Shown: positions 20,591 through 30,032, numbered from the stretch's first letter. The stretch: DNA of 64,000 nt from Hyphomicrobium sp. (GCA_022844105.1 JALHMJ010000001.1:186001-250000), one strand, 5' to 3'. Notes: a model not told the origin generated them from the letters alone. Program-made: numbers and translations.

Positions 20591-22048
20591 ATGCCTAACG
20601 CCGGGCGGGTGGCGGCTGTAGCGGCTGTCCCGAGCGGGGATTTGAAAGGCACCTGTCGGCCTTGGTTGGTGGGTGGCGCGATTTTGATCCTCGCGGCCGC
20701 CAGTCTCGCATTGGCGTCGTATCGCTTTGATTATGACGGCAACCTCGTCGACAAGCCCGTGTTGTTATTCGCCGTGGCGTTCTGTGCTGCCGGGCTTGCG
20801 TTCTTTTTCTGCGTGCCGCGCCTAATCAGATCCGGGCTCGATTGTGACGACGGCCACGCCAAGGTGCTGCTCGGCATCGTGTTCGGAGCCGGTCTGCTCG
20901 CCCGCCTTGTCTTGTTTGCCAGCGTTCCTGTCCTCGAAGACGATTTCTACCGCTACCTGTGGGACGGGTCCGTCACCGCAGCCGGCCAAAGCCCCTATGC
21001 CGTTGCGCCGGCCGATGTCGTCGCGGCGCAACCAAGCGCAGCGGCCCTGCCGGCGAACGCTGCGCGCGTCCTCGACCGGGTCAGTTATGCTGACCTGCGG
21101 ACTATTTACCCGCCCGTCGCCCAGGCGGCGTTCGCCGCGGCCTACTTTATCGAGCCGTGGAGCCTGACGGCGTGGCGTGCGGTCATCCTTGTTCTCGATA
21201 TGGCGACGTTCGGGTTGATCCTGCTTCTCCTTCAACAAGCCGGACGATCGCCGCTTTGGGTGGCGCTTTACTGGTGGAACCCGCTTGTGGTGACGACGCT
21301 GTTCAACGGCGCGCACATGGATGTGATCGTCCTTCCCCCGCTGCTTCTGGCTCTGCTCTGCGCCGGCAGGGGATGGATCGTCGCCGCCGCCGGATTTCTT
21401 GCCTTGGCGGTGGGCGCCAAGATCTGGCCAATTCTATTGCTGCCACTCGTCCTTCAGCCGGCCCTGCGTTCCCCCGCGCGGCTGGGCGCTGCACAGGGCC
21501 TTTTTGCGGCGCTGATCGCGGTGCAATTTTTGCCGGTGATCGCAGCTGGTTTTGATCATACGTCCGGCTTTACCGCCTATTCGCAGGGCTGGCAGCGCAA
21601 TAGTGCCCTGTTCCCGCTGTTGGAGCAGGGCTTTGCCCAGATCATCGGTGCCATCGGTCTGCCGGGGGAGCAGGCGGGCGCCGTCACGCGTGCTTTTCTC
21701 GCGCTGATATGCGCCAGTGTCAGCATTGCCGTTGCGGTACGGCCGCTGGGGTCACCCGCCGATCTCATGGCTCGCGCGGCAATTGTGATCGCCGTGCTGC
21801 TCTTGGTCGCGCCGGCCCAATACCCTTGGTACGCGATTTGGTTGGCGCCGTTTCTACCTTTTCAGCCCTTGGCCGCGTTCCTTTTGCTGCCCGCAACGCT
21901 GCCGCTGTACTACACCGCCTTCTATTTCGCGCCCCGCCAGCAGATCGACATTTTCAACACCATCGTCGTCTGGTTCGCGTGGGTTCCGATATGGGCTATG
22001 CTTCTGCGCGACCTGCTGCACCGGCAGCCCAAGGCACCAACGTGCTAA
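20591..22048 (+). CDS. polytopic membrane glycosyltransferase (GT87/GT-C-like, DUF2029 type)
   Basis: 485 aa with about ten or more hydrophobic helices and an early acidic loop, VPVLEDDFYRYLWDG, typical of GT-C fold enzymes that use polyprenyl-phosphate sugars. WWNPLVV and the GAHMDVI segment also fit mannosyltransferases of this group. The frame is open upstream to 20315, but the membrane protein begins naturally at ATG 20591; the upstream part would overlap the small exported peptide in another frame. A family-2 glycosyltransferase follows immediately, which could make the lipid-linked sugar donor. The substrate is unknown. Confidence 0.82.
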   Translation: MPNAGRVAAVAAVPSGDLKGTCRPWLVGGAILILAAASLALASYRFDYDGNLVDKPVLLFAVAFCAAGLAFFFCVPRLIRSGLDCDDGHAKVLLGIVFGAGLLARLVLFASVPVLEDDFYRYLWDGSVTAAGQSPYAVAPADVVAAQPSAAALPANAARVLDRVSYADLRTIYPPVAQAAFAAAYFIEPWSLTAWRAVILVLDMATFGLILLLLQQAGRSPLWVALYWWNPLVVTTLFNGAHMDVIVLPPLLLALLCAGRGWIVAAAGFLALAVGAKIWPILLLPLVLQPALRSPARLGAAQGLFAALIAVQFLPVIAAGFDHTSGFTAYSQGWQRNSALFPLLEQGFAQIIGAIGLPGEQAGAVTRAFLALICASVSIAVAVRPLGSPADLMARAAIVIAVLLLVAPAQYPWYAIWLAPFLPFQPLAAFLLLPATLPLYYTAFYFAPRQQIDIFNTIVVWFAWVPIWAMLLRDLLHRQPKAPTC

Positions 22049-22062
22049 GAACGTCAACAGAT

Positions 22063-22773
22063 ATGGCGACGTCCTCGAAGATTGCCGTCGTCATTCCAGC
22101 GCTCGACGAAGAACAGGCGATCGGGCGTGTGATCGCCGACATTCCCGATTTTGTCGATGAGATCATGGTGGTCGACAACGGCTCATTCGATGCAACCGCC
22201 GCTGTGGCTCGTGCGGCCGGCGCTCGGGTCGTGACGGAACCCGAACGCGGTTACGGAGCCGCCTGCCTGGCCGGCATCGCGGCTCTCAATGCACCCGACA
22301 TCATCGTGTTTCTGGACGGCGATTACAGTGATGATCCAGCCCGCATGGCGGCGCTCGTCGAACCGATTTTGTCGGGCAAGGTCGATCTCGTCATCGGATC
22401 GCGAACGCTTGGAAGGGCGGAGCCGGGCGCGCTGGCCGCACACCAAAGATTTGGCAACTGGCTGGCCTGCCGCCTGATCAGACTCATCTGGGGCGTACGG
22501 TTTACGGACCTGGGCCCATTCCGGGCGATCGACACACGAGCGTTGGAAAAGCTGGCAATGAGGGAGCGCACGTTTGGGTGGACGGTCGAGATGCAAATCA
22601 AGTCGGCGGCCTTGGGGCTGCGGCTCATGGAAATCCCCGTCAGTTATCGACCGCGCATCGGCAGATCGAAGATCACTGGAACGATCCGCGGCTCTTTCTA
22701 TGCCGGCTCAACCATCCTGATCCTCATTGCGCGTTCAGCATTCTTGCCGGAGTCGAAGGGACAAAAATCTTGA
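22063..22773 (+). CDS. family 2 glycosyltransferase (polyprenyl-phosphate mannosyltransferase-like)
   Basis: 236 aa GT-A protein. It opens with IAVVIPALDEEQAIG, has the nucleotide-binding VDNGSFDATAA, RGYGAACLAGI, and the DxD-like FLDGDYSDDP, followed by LVIGSRTLG. The overall pattern resembles dolichyl- or undecaprenyl-phosphate sugar transferases. A C-terminal hydrophobic stretch may bind the membrane. A GTG at 22042 overlaps the previous stop and has an AAGG site, so the protein may be seven residues longer. It probably pairs with the upstream GT-C enzyme. It converges on the PilZ gene. Confidence 0.85.
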   Translation: MATSSKIAVVIPALDEEQAIGRVIADIPDFVDEIMVVDNGSFDATAAVARAAGARVVTEPERGYGAACLAGIAALNAPDIIVFLDGDYSDDPARMAALVEPILSGKVDLVIGSRTLGRAEPGALAAHQRFGNWLACRLIRLIWGVRFTDLGPFRAIDTRALEKLAMRERTFGWTVEMQIKSAALGLRLMEIPVSYRPRIGRSKITGTIRGSFYAGSTILILIARSAFLPESKGQKS

Positions 22774-22801
22774 ACGGACCCGTGTGCAACACGTGCGTGC
22801 C

Positions 22802-23443
22802 TTACAGTGGGTTGAACAGCAATTTGATGAGGCTGGTGTGCGGCTTCTTGGGAGATTCCGGTTTCTTGGCCGGTTGCTGCCGGGCGGTGCGCCGTGCGGG
22901 AGATGCGTAGCGGACGCCAATCTGGGCCCCCTGACGCCACATCACCTGACAGTCAATCTCAAGCCGATCGGCGGGCATGAAGAGCGTGAAGTCATCTGGA
23001 ACGCGGTCGCGGGTCATGCTGCCCCCCCGCTGGACAACCAATTCCAACCGGGCTCCGGTGGAGGACGTGTCGCGGATGGTGCAGGTGAGCGGCGTTGGCA
23101 GCGACTGGTGCATGATGTGAGCGCCGAGCCGCGACGTCGTGCGGCGGGCCCAGCGGGCGTCGCTGTCTGTCGCGGCATCCGACTGCACAGTCACCGGCAC
23201 GGGCTCAGGGGTTGGCGGCGTCTCATTTTCATCGGCGTACGCCGGCGGCGCGTCGATGGACGCGGTCTCGTGGGCCGCTGATTCAGCGGGCGCGGCGGTC
23301 GGCCGAAAGCTCGTCTGCGCGTGCAGCGGCGCTGCTGAATGACTGACGAGTGGAGCGACCTCCGGCATGCCGGCCGGCCGGCGCACAATCGTCGGCTGGC
23401 GAAGCGTCGTGCGCTGGCCGAAAGACGGAATTTTGGAATGCAT
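22802..23443 (-). CDS. PilZ domain protein
   Basis: 213 aa. The C-terminal half is a PilZ domain, which in this family binds cyclic di-GMP. The RxxxR motif is R101-T-T-S-R105 and the DxSxxG motif is D125 to G130 (DTSSTG), followed by beta-strands ending GVRYASPA. Residues 1-95 are a Pro/Ala-rich, probably disordered linker. The ATG at 23443 follows GAGGTGGGAG; the frame stays open to 23545 without a better site. The output partner is unknown, and both neighbours are monocistronic-looking. Confidence 0.85.
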   Translation of the reverse strand: MHSKIPSFGQRTTLRQPTIVRRPAGMPEVAPLVSHSAAPLHAQTSFRPTAAPAESAAHETASIDAPPAYADENETPPTPEPVPVTVQSDAATDSDARWARRTTSRLGAHIMHQSLPTPLTCTIRDTSSTGARLELVVQRGGSMTRDRVPDDFTLFMPADRLEIDCQVMWRQGAQIGVRYASPARRTARQQPAKKPESPKKPHTSLIKLLFNPL

Positions 23444-23561
23444 CTCCCACCTCGATGCGGTGTCGCTTTTCCCCGTTATAGGGGGCGGCCATTGCGAGAT
23501 GGTTTTCGAACTTAAGACAATTTTATCAATCGGCCGGTTTTTCAACGCCTCCGGACTAATT

Positions 23562-25283
23562 TTAAGATTGTTGCTGTTGCGCCGCCTCTGCCTTGAGTTC
23601 CTTTTTGGAAAGCTTTCCGATCATCGTTTTGGGCAAACTGTCGCGAAACTCGATTGCGGCCGGCATTTCGATTTTTGAAAGCTTTACTTCCAGATGCCGA
23701 TGAATGTCTTCGGCGGTGGCGGTGTGCCCCGGGCGTAGTTTGATGAAGGCTTTGGGGGCCTCGCCTCGATACTTGTCGGGGATGCCAATCACGGTCACCT
23801 CTTCGACGGCGGGATGTTGGTAAATCGCTTCTTCGACGCGGCGCGGGTAGACGTTGTAGCCCGAGCAAATAATGAGATCTTTGATGCGGTCGACGATTTT
23901 AAAAAAGCCACTCTCTTCCATGATCGCCACGTCGCCGGTGCGCAAGAAGTCGCCCGTGAACTGGTTCGCCGTTTCCTCGGGCTTCTTCCAATAGCCGCGC
24001 ATCACCTGCGGCCCCTTCACGCAGAGTTCGCCGCGTTCGCCTTGGGCCACGACAACGGAAGGGTCGGCTAGGCTGCGCAACGAAATGATGGTTCCGGGGA
24101 GGGGCAGGCCGATCGATCCGGGCGGTGGATCACCTTCGAGCGGGTTGCAGGTTACGACGGGAGACGCTTCGGACAGACCATAACCCTCCACGAGCTTGCA
24201 GGCCGTTGTCGCCTCGAACTTCTGCTTGACTTCCAGGGGCAGCGGCGCGCCCCCCGAAAGGCAGAATTTCAACGACGTTAAATCGAAGGATTTTATTTTG
24301 GGGTGATTTTGAATGGCGTTGAACAGCGTTGGAACGCCGGGCATGATTGTCGGCCGGACCTTGGCGATCAGTGCCAAGCCTTCGTCGAGCGTGAAGCGCG
24401 GCATCATGACGATTTCGGCCGCTTTTGCGATGCCGAAATTCAGGACGACCGTCATGGCAAACACGTGAAAGAAGGGCAGAACGCCCATGACGCGTTCCTG
24501 CCCCTGACCAAGTTCGGGCGCCCACATCATGACCTGACGCGTGTTGCACGTCAGGTTGGCATGCGTGAGCATTGCGCCTTTCGGCGTGCCTGTCGTGCCG
24601 CCGGTGTATTGCAGCACGGCGACGTCGTTGAGCGGATCGATGGCGACCGGTTTGGGCTTGGCACCGCGCGGTGCAAGGTTGCTTTCCAGAACAATGCGGT
24701 CCGCAACCGGCGATGCCTTGGGTTTGGCGATCTGTTTGCGTTTAAACAGCTTGAAAAGAGTTCCCTTCGGGGACGGCAGTAGGTTTGCAAACGAACAAAC
24801 AACTGCGCGCCCCAAAACACCCGAACGTAGCAGTGCGTCGACCTTTTCAAACAACACGGCCAGATCGAGCGTCACCATTATTTCGGTTTCGCTATCGCTC
24901 ACCTGAAACGAAAGTTCCTCCACGGTATAGAGCGGATTGTAATTGACGACGGTGGCGCCCGCCTTAAGGGCTGCATAGTAGTAGATGATGAACGTCGGCG
25001 AGTTCGGCAGGAACAGACCGACTTTTGTTCCTTTTGCGACACCAAGCTGCTGCAACCCGGCGGCCGCCCGATCGACCAGAGCCTGCGTTTCGGCGTAGGT
25101 TGTTAACCGGCCGAAGAAGTTGGTGCAGGGTCTTTGAGGAAACGTGCGGGCAGCATCGTCAAGCAAGCCGTACACGGGCCCGTCGGGAATGGGCGCGTAC
25201 CAGTCGACGTTTTTTGGATAACGGCGCAGCCAAGGCTCTGCTGTGGATGTTCCAGCCGCGGCGGTGGGGCCTAAATCGGTCAT
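23562..25283 (-). CDS. fadD: long-chain fatty acid--CoA ligase
   Basis: ATP-dependent activation of fatty acids to acyl-CoA. It has 573 aa. The AMP-binding signature is LQYTGGTTGTPKGAML. Later motifs are VEGYGLSEASPVV, the hinge DRIKDLIICSGYNVYPRRVEE and the C-terminal catalytic-Lys region with LPKTMIGKLSKKELK. It would feed the beta-oxidation genes at the left edge, although it is not adjacent to them. The ATG is at 25281-25283. Confidence 0.92.
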   Translation of the reverse strand: MTDLGPTAAAGTSTAEPWLRRYPKNVDWYAPIPDGPVYGLLDDAARTFPQRPCTNFFGRLTTYAETQALVDRAAAGLQQLGVAKGTKVGLFLPNSPTFIIYYYAALKAGATVVNYNPLYTVEELSFQVSDSETEIMVTLDLAVLFEKVDALLRSGVLGRAVVCSFANLLPSPKGTLFKLFKRKQIAKPKASPVADRIVLESNLAPRGAKPKPVAIDPLNDVAVLQYTGGTTGTPKGAMLTHANLTCNTRQVMMWAPELGQGQERVMGVLPFFHVFAMTVVLNFGIAKAAEIVMMPRFTLDEGLALIAKVRPTIMPGVPTLFNAIQNHPKIKSFDLTSLKFCLSGGAPLPLEVKQKFEATTACKLVEGYGLSEASPVVTCNPLEGDPPPGSIGLPLPGTIISLRSLADPSVVVAQGERGELCVKGPQVMRGYWKKPEETANQFTGDFLRTGDVAIMEESGFFKIVDRIKDLIICSGYNVYPRRVEEAIYQHPAVEEVTVIGIPDKYRGEAPKAFIKLRPGHTATAEDIHRHLEVKLSKIEMPAAIEFRDSLPKTMIGKLSKKELKAEAAQQQQS

Positions 25284-25762
25284 GTCCTGCCTGCCAATTG
25301 GTTGACGCGTAACGATTTTTCATTCGTCAGTCGACGGCATTCCAGGTGTTGCCGGGCGTCCGCCCCGCTGCGTCGGGGCGATGCGGCGCCAAGGCCACTT
25401 CTCTCCGCTGCTGAACAATGCTCGAAAGCGTGTCGAAATGTTCGACCAGCGGATCCATTGAACACTTTTTCATGCTTTCGGACTAGACCCGGAGAAGCCC
25501 GAATGTCCCGATCGTTGGGGACGAGCGGTATGACGGCTTCTGAATGTTCGCCGGTGACGCGGCCGAACAGAGCAGGGACTGGTATGTCGATGCCGCGGGT
25601 TGCAGACTAAAGTCGGCTGGGGTAGCTCGGCTGGACTTGGAATGCCTTTAAGGTTATGTGACGGCCTAGCTTGTTGCGAAATCTGTCGTGACCTAGGAAC
25701 GGATTAGGGAACCTGTATCCAGCTTCGGCCTTCACTGGGCCAGGGGTGGTGTGGAGAGCGAT
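25284..25762. other. intergenic region between fadD and the ACP gene
   Basis: Divergent spacer of 479 bp that should hold the promoters of fadD and of the ACP/KAS genes. I found no convincing gene in it. Short frames on both strands (for example 25280-25465 minus and 25503-25610 plus) lack family features. One perfect hairpin lies at 25361-25380. No promoter can be assigned by eye. Confidence 0.5.
25361..25380. repeat. perfect GC-rich inverted repeat
   Basis: CGCCCCG, a six-base loop, then CGGGGCG. It lies 78 bp upstream of the fadD start and has no T tract, so it is not an obvious terminator. It could be an operator or a cruciform-type element. Confidence 0.35.
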
Positions 25763-26032
25763 ATGGACGAAGTGGCGACCAAAATCATCGAGATCCTTAA
25801 GAAGCACATGAAGGAGCCTCGGGACGACATTTCGCTTTCGACCCAATTGACGGACCTGAAGATCGAGTCACTCGATCTGGCGATGATCGTTTTCGACATC
25901 GAAGACACGTTCGGTATCGAGATCCCCTACAACGCCAACGAAGACGTCGAAGACTTCAAGACCGTTGGCTCGGTTGTCGATCGCGTCAAATCGCTGATGG
26001 CAGGCGGTCCCGCGGCAGCAGCGAAAGCCTGA
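25763..26032 (+). CDS. specialised acyl carrier protein with ESL attachment site
   Basis: 89 aa acidic helical protein of the ACP family. The phosphopantetheine serine is S36 in DLKIESLDLA, preceded by Glu instead of the usual Asp of the DSL motif. The following helix, MIVFDIEDTFGIEIP, is typical of ACPs. The ATG at 25763 has GGAG six bases upstream; an in-frame GTG at 25751 would add four residues. It is followed 125 bp later by a ketoacyl synthase, so the pair probably builds a special acyl chain, as NodF/NodE do. It is unlikely to be the housekeeping AcpP, whose gene normally sits with fabD/fabG. Confidence 0.9.
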   Translation: MDEVATKIIEILKKHMKEPRDDISLSTQLTDLKIESLDLAMIVFDIEDTFGIEIPYNANEDVEDFKTVGSVVDRVKSLMAGGPAAAAKA

Positions 26033-26157
26033 TGCGCGAGAGCGGTTGACGCCGCTCGCACCGATCGCCCTTCTGATCTGGGCCAGGCTGCAAAGCGCCC
26101 TCGTGAGACTGTATCTCTTGCGGTCCGGTATGCACCGGCCAGAGTGTGAGTATTGTC

Positions 26158-27402
26158 ATGGCTGAAGAGAAGCGCGGCCGCCGTGTCGTCATCACCGGCA
26201 TGGGAGCCGTCACGCCGATCGGCACCACGGTGGACGAATTCTGGGCGGGGTTGCGTGCCGGCAAGTCGGGCGTCAGCGCACTGGGTGGTTTCCCGCTCGA
26301 GGATCTGAAAATCCTGATCGCCGCGCAGATCAAGGATTTCGATCACAAGGCCCGACTGAAGCACTTCAAGCGCGACCGGATCATTTCGCTGGCCGATCGC
26401 TACTCGTGGTTTGCTGCCGTGGCCGCCGACGAAGCGGTGCGCATGTCGGGCTTGGAAATGCCGATCGCCGATCCGTACCGTTCGGCGTGCATCATCGGAT
26501 CGGGCGCTGGCGGTCTCGTCACCTTTGAGACCGCCTATCGCGATCTCTTTATTCTGAACAAGCGTGCCACGCATCCGCTGACGCTGCTGCGCATTATCGG
26601 CTCATCGGCCGCGGCGCACGTCGGGATCGAGTTCGGGGTCAAGGGTCCGACCTTTGCGACCTGTTCGGCCTGTTCGACGGCAACGCATGCCATCGGAATT
26701 GCGCGCGACTACATCCAACATGGACTGGTTGATGTGGCCATCGCCGGGGCCTCGGAGAGCGTGATCAATTACGGCACGATGAAAGCCTGGCAGGCGCTGC
26801 ACGTTCTGTCTCCGGAAGGCTGTTTCCCGTTCTCGAAAAGGCGGAACGGGACGGTGCTCGGCGAAGGCGCCGGCATCTTCGTGATGGAAAGTCTCGAGCA
26901 CGCACAGGCGCGCGGTGCCACTATTCTCGCCGAACTCGTGGGCTATGGCATGGCTTCCGATAGCCAAGACATGGTCAAGCCAACCATCGAGGGCCCGAGC
27001 GTTGCGATGCAGAATGCTCTCGATGACGCGCGTCTCGCACCGTCCAGCATTCAGTACCTCAATGCCCACGGTACGGCGACGATGGACAACGACATCAACG
27101 AGACGCGGGCAATCAAGAACGTCTTTGGCGACCATGCGGCCAAGCTTGCGATCTCGTCGACAAAATCCATGCACGGGCATCCGCTCGGTGCTGGCGGCGG
27201 GATCGAAGCGGTCGCGTGCATCAAAGCGATGCAGGAGAATTGGGTGCCGCCCACGATCGGGCTCGATGAGCCAGGCGAGGGTTGTGATCTTGACTACGTT
27301 CCCAACGTCGGCCGCGACCTTGATGTCACCTATGCCATGTCGAACTCCTTCGCCTTCGGTGGTCTCAACGCAGTTCTGATCTTTGGCCCTCCGCCAGTCT
27401 GA
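26158..27402 (+). CDS. beta-ketoacyl-ACP synthase II family (NodE/FabF-like)
   Basis: 414 aa condensing enzyme. The catalytic triad is complete: C172 in ACSTATHAIG, His in NAHGTATMDNDIN, and His with the preceding Lys in STKSMHGHPLGAGGG. The start chosen is ATG 26158 (MAEEKRG); a GTG at 26146 is also in frame. It is paired with the unusual ACP upstream. The absence of other fatty-acid synthesis genes points to a dedicated chain-elongation step rather than bulk synthesis. The product is unknown. Confidence 0.92.
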   Translation: MAEEKRGRRVVITGMGAVTPIGTTVDEFWAGLRAGKSGVSALGGFPLEDLKILIAAQIKDFDHKARLKHFKRDRIISLADRYSWFAAVAADEAVRMSGLEMPIADPYRSACIIGSGAGGLVTFETAYRDLFILNKRATHPLTLLRIIGSSAAAHVGIEFGVKGPTFATCSACSTATHAIGIARDYIQHGLVDVAIAGASESVINYGTMKAWQALHVLSPEGCFPFSKRRNGTVLGEGAGIFVMESLEHAQARGATILAELVGYGMASDSQDMVKPTIEGPSVAMQNALDDARLAPSSIQYLNAHGTATMDNDINETRAIKNVFGDHAAKLAISSTKSMHGHPLGAGGGIEAVACIKAMQENWVPPTIGLDEPGEGCDLDYVPNVGRDLDVTYAMSNSFAFGGLNAVLIFGPPPV

Positions 27403-27487
27403 GGTTGTCAGGGCCCTTGTAGACCGGTGCGGGCGATGAGAGACTAGGCAGATTAGATCCTGTCATTCGGGGTCCGCCGGAGGATAT

Positions 27488-27862
27488 ATGCGTCAGGTCG
27501 TGATCCACGCCGGCGACGTCTCTATTCGAGCCCGCTTGCTCGACACGCCCACCGCCGATGAAATATGGCGTTGCCTGCCCCTACATGGATCGGCGCGGAC
27601 ATGGGGACCGGAGATCTATTTCCACACCTCAGTTCAGGCCGAGGCAGAGCCCGAAGCCCGCGATATCGTCAGCCTGGGAGAGATCGTCTTCTGGCCTGCC
27701 GGTGATGCGATTGCGATCGCGTTCGGTCCCACGCCGCTGTCGCGGAACGGGGAGTTGCGCCTTGCCGCGCCTTGCAACATCTGGGCAATGGCACTCGATG
27801 ACGTGGCTACGCTGCGCTCCGTCCATGCTGGTGAGGCCATTTCGATTTCGATGGCGACCTGA
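27488..27862 (+). CDS. cyclophilin-like fold protein (TM1367-type)
   Basis: 124 aa. The sequence resembles the small cyclophilin-like domain family: RARLLDTPTADEIW near the start, then EIYFHTSV, and FWPAGDAIAIAFGPTPLS. Members have a cyclophilin-like barrel but usually no proven isomerase activity. GGAGG lies four bases before the ATG. It lies 85 bp after the ketoacyl synthase on the same strand and ends 11 bp before the convergent ELM1-like gene. Confidence 0.78.
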   Translation: MRQVVIHAGDVSIRARLLDTPTADEIWRCLPLHGSARTWGPEIYFHTSVQAEAEPEARDIVSLGEIVFWPAGDAIAIAFGPTPLSRNGELRLAAPCNIWAMALDDVATLRSVHAGEAISISMAT

Positions 27863-27873
27863 CGCGGTGTCCT

Positions 27874-28905
27874 TCAAGCGCCGGCACGCGACGCACCAAA
27901 CAGATCTGGCAGACGTTCAGCGAGCAGTCGCGCCAACTCGGTCTGAGGGTTCTCGTTCAGCGGCACGACTTCGCGCAGTGCCGAAGCGTATCGTTCGGCG
28001 GTGATGTCGGCCAAGCCAATCTCGCGGCACAGGTTGCGGCCTTCCAGCCAGCGACGGTATTCGTTTTCTTTAGGTGGCAGTTGCAGAGCTTTCGGCCGCA
28101 ACGCCACGACCGGGCGCCGCATCCAAATACCTTCGGAAATCATGGCGCTCGAGTCCGATGTCACTGCGATGGCGCCGCTGGCCTCGAACAGCGCACCCAG
28201 CGTGCCCGATCCGGCATTGCGGACGTCGATGAAGTGCTTGATTGGCCCGTTGGGTTTGCCGGCGAGAGCTACACAACGCTGACTGATGGCATCCGGCGTG
28301 CGCCGGGAATTGGATACGATCCACGCCATCCCCAGCCGAAGCCGCGTTTCCTCGAGAAAGGCAAAGAGCTGCGACCAGTCTCGATCCGAGTAGCGCGCGT
28401 CGCCTGACGGGCCGCCGATCAGGAGACCCGATACTTTGGGCAGACGGCGATGATCCAGGTCTGGGACGGGCAGCGTGGCGGGGTCAGCAGGGGCGGGCTT
28501 CAGGATGCGGACCTGGTTCGCGGCCGGGCGGTCCGTCGTGTAGCAATTGAGAGCCAACGTGAAGTCGGTCGGCGAAAATCGTCGCAGAGAACCAAAGAAC
28601 ACATTGGGTTTACCGGTGAGGCGCGCTGCCGCGATGTTGGGGGGCAGCGTATCGCCGCCCGCGGACACGATAACGTCGATATCTTCAAGGCCGTCAGGAT
28701 CGATGGCGTAGAATGTTTTGAGCAGGAACGATGACGATACGTTTTTAGCCGTTATCCATGCCAATGCGGCATTGGGGACGAGCGTTGGCCGCCGGATCGA
28801 GATGGTGGTGACCACCACCGGCCTCGAACGGCGGACGGCCTCGACAATAGCTTCAGCGCAACGGAAATGCCCCGGCTTGCCGTCGCTCAACAACAGGGCG
28901 CGCAC
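27874..28905 (-). CDS. ELM1/GtrOC1-family protein (nucleotide-sugar-like fold)
   Basis: 343 aa from GTG 28905. It resembles the bacterial family related to mitochondrial fission protein ELM1, which has a glycosyltransferase-like fold. Markers are RALLLSDGKPGHFRCAEAI, VSAGGDTLPPNIAAARL, GLLIGGPSGDARYS and the C-terminal SDSSAMISEG. The start is uncertain. GTG 28905 begins exactly at the family's conserved core, but its GAGGAG site is far (17 bases); an in-frame GTG at 29031 would add 42 residues. It is the last gene of the minus-strand polysaccharide region, so a role in surface glycan assembly is plausible. Confidence 0.8.
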   Translation of the reverse strand: MRALLLSDGKPGHFRCAEAIVEAVRRSRPVVVTTISIRRPTLVPNAALAWITAKNVSSSFLLKTFYAIDPDGLEDIDVIVSAGGDTLPPNIAAARLTGKPNVFFGSLRRFSPTDFTLALNCYTTDRPAANQVRILKPAPADPATLPVPDLDHRRLPKVSGLLIGGPSGDARYSDRDWSQLFAFLEETRLRLGMAWIVSNSRRTPDAISQRCVALAGKPNGPIKHFIDVRNAGSGTLGALFEASGAIAVTSDSSAMISEGIWMRRPVVALRPKALQLPPKENEYRRWLEGRNLCREIGLADITAERYASALREVVPLNENPQTELARLLAERLPDLFGASRAGA

Positions 28906-29058
28906 GTTGGGCAGGGGGAACTCCTCGGTCGACGACTGGCGGCCCGATATTGATCGGTCAACATTGTCGGGGCGACCTTGTCCGGTCGACCGGGCGACAT
29001 CATGGCCGATGAGCCTCAATGCCAGACACACGTCGCGGCGAGACCGTTCAGGCCTAGT

Positions 29059-29742
29059 TCAAAGTGAGCGGTAGAACCACAGGCACGCCAGCCCCATGAC
29101 GGCGGCCACTGCGGCAGCTAGCCCGAGATGCGTCGAACGTCTCTTGCGGCGCAGGAGACGGGACTTCGTGCGGCTCACTTGCAGTTGTTCGATGATAGGT
29201 TCAGCGCCGTCGGCGTCGAAAACCTTGGAGTAGGCGACGGGCAGTGCGGTGATCGTCAGATCGACGGCCGCGTCAATGGCGCTGCAAAGGGTGTCCTCAT
29301 CCACCTCATAATCTTCCGCTGCGGTCGAGCGCCGAGCCCAGTCATCGACGAGCTTGCGGGTTGTCGCGGTGTTACGAAAATAGATCGTGTTCGCAGAGGG
29401 CCGGAGCCATGTCCGCCCCCGTTTATTGACGCGGAACAGCCGGATCGCGATGTCTGTTGTGATGGTATCAAAAATCACAGGGGGTTTGCGCAAGCGCGCG
29501 TCGGCGTCGAGGTAAAGGATGTCCCGATCGGGGAACTTTGAAAGGCATTCGGCGATGAAATTGGCCTTGAGGCGTGTGTTGGCTTCCCAAGTGCCGGCGG
29601 GTTTGACTTCGCTCACATGGTATTCGAGCCCGAACCTGTCCAAGCTCTCCGCCAATCCGGCCGCAATGGGCGCATAGTCGGGAGTATGAAAAGCACAGAC
29701 GATATAGGGCTTGGTCGCAATCTTGCGCGCTGCGTTGTCCAT
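29059..29742 (-). CDS. glycosyltransferase-like protein with C-terminal membrane anchor
   Basis: 227 aa. The N-terminal domain looks like a GT-A nucleotide-diphospho-sugar transferase: YIVCAFHTPDYAPIAAGL, LKANFIAECLSKFP, then the DxD motif D79-A-D81 in DILYLDADARL, and TIYFRNTATTRKLVDDW. The last 25 residues form a single hydrophobic helix after a basic patch (LLRRKRRS), so the protein is probably tail-anchored in the inner membrane. The ATG has GGATC upstream. It is transcribed with fcl and gmd. The sugar and acceptor are unknown. Confidence 0.72.
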   Translation of the reverse strand: MDNAARKIATKPYIVCAFHTPDYAPIAAGLAESLDRFGLEYHVSEVKPAGTWEANTRLKANFIAECLSKFPDRDILYLDADARLRKPPVIFDTITTDIAIRLFRVNKRGRTWLRPSANTIYFRNTATTRKLVDDWARRSTAAEDYEVDEDTLCSAIDAAVDLTITALPVAYSKVFDADGAEPIIEQLQVSRTKSRLLRRKRRSTHLGLAAAVAAVMGLACLWFYRSL

Positions 29743-30032
29743 CGTGATCCGAACACAACCTTGAAATAAGTGGCCATGATGCGTTGTCTAACGTGAATAA
29801 ACTTGATGCGTGGTACTGAAAATAAACCTTTCGCGCGTGGTTTCCGGTGATCCTCCCTTTCTGTCCTAAGATCGACCCCACGGTCAAACAAATCTACTTT
29901 GGCTTGAAAAACAAGTGCGATGCGGTCGGTCGGTCGGCTGGCGGGCGTGTGATCTCGATGGGGCGTCGCCAGCGCCGGTGACCTTGGCGCGGCGGACTTG
30001 CGCGCGCCGATTGCGATGGCGGGTGTCATCGC

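Noticed and set aside
25280-25465. 61-codon minus-strand frame upstream of fadD
   Set aside because: It crosses a perfect hairpin, lacks a binding site and overlaps the fadD start.
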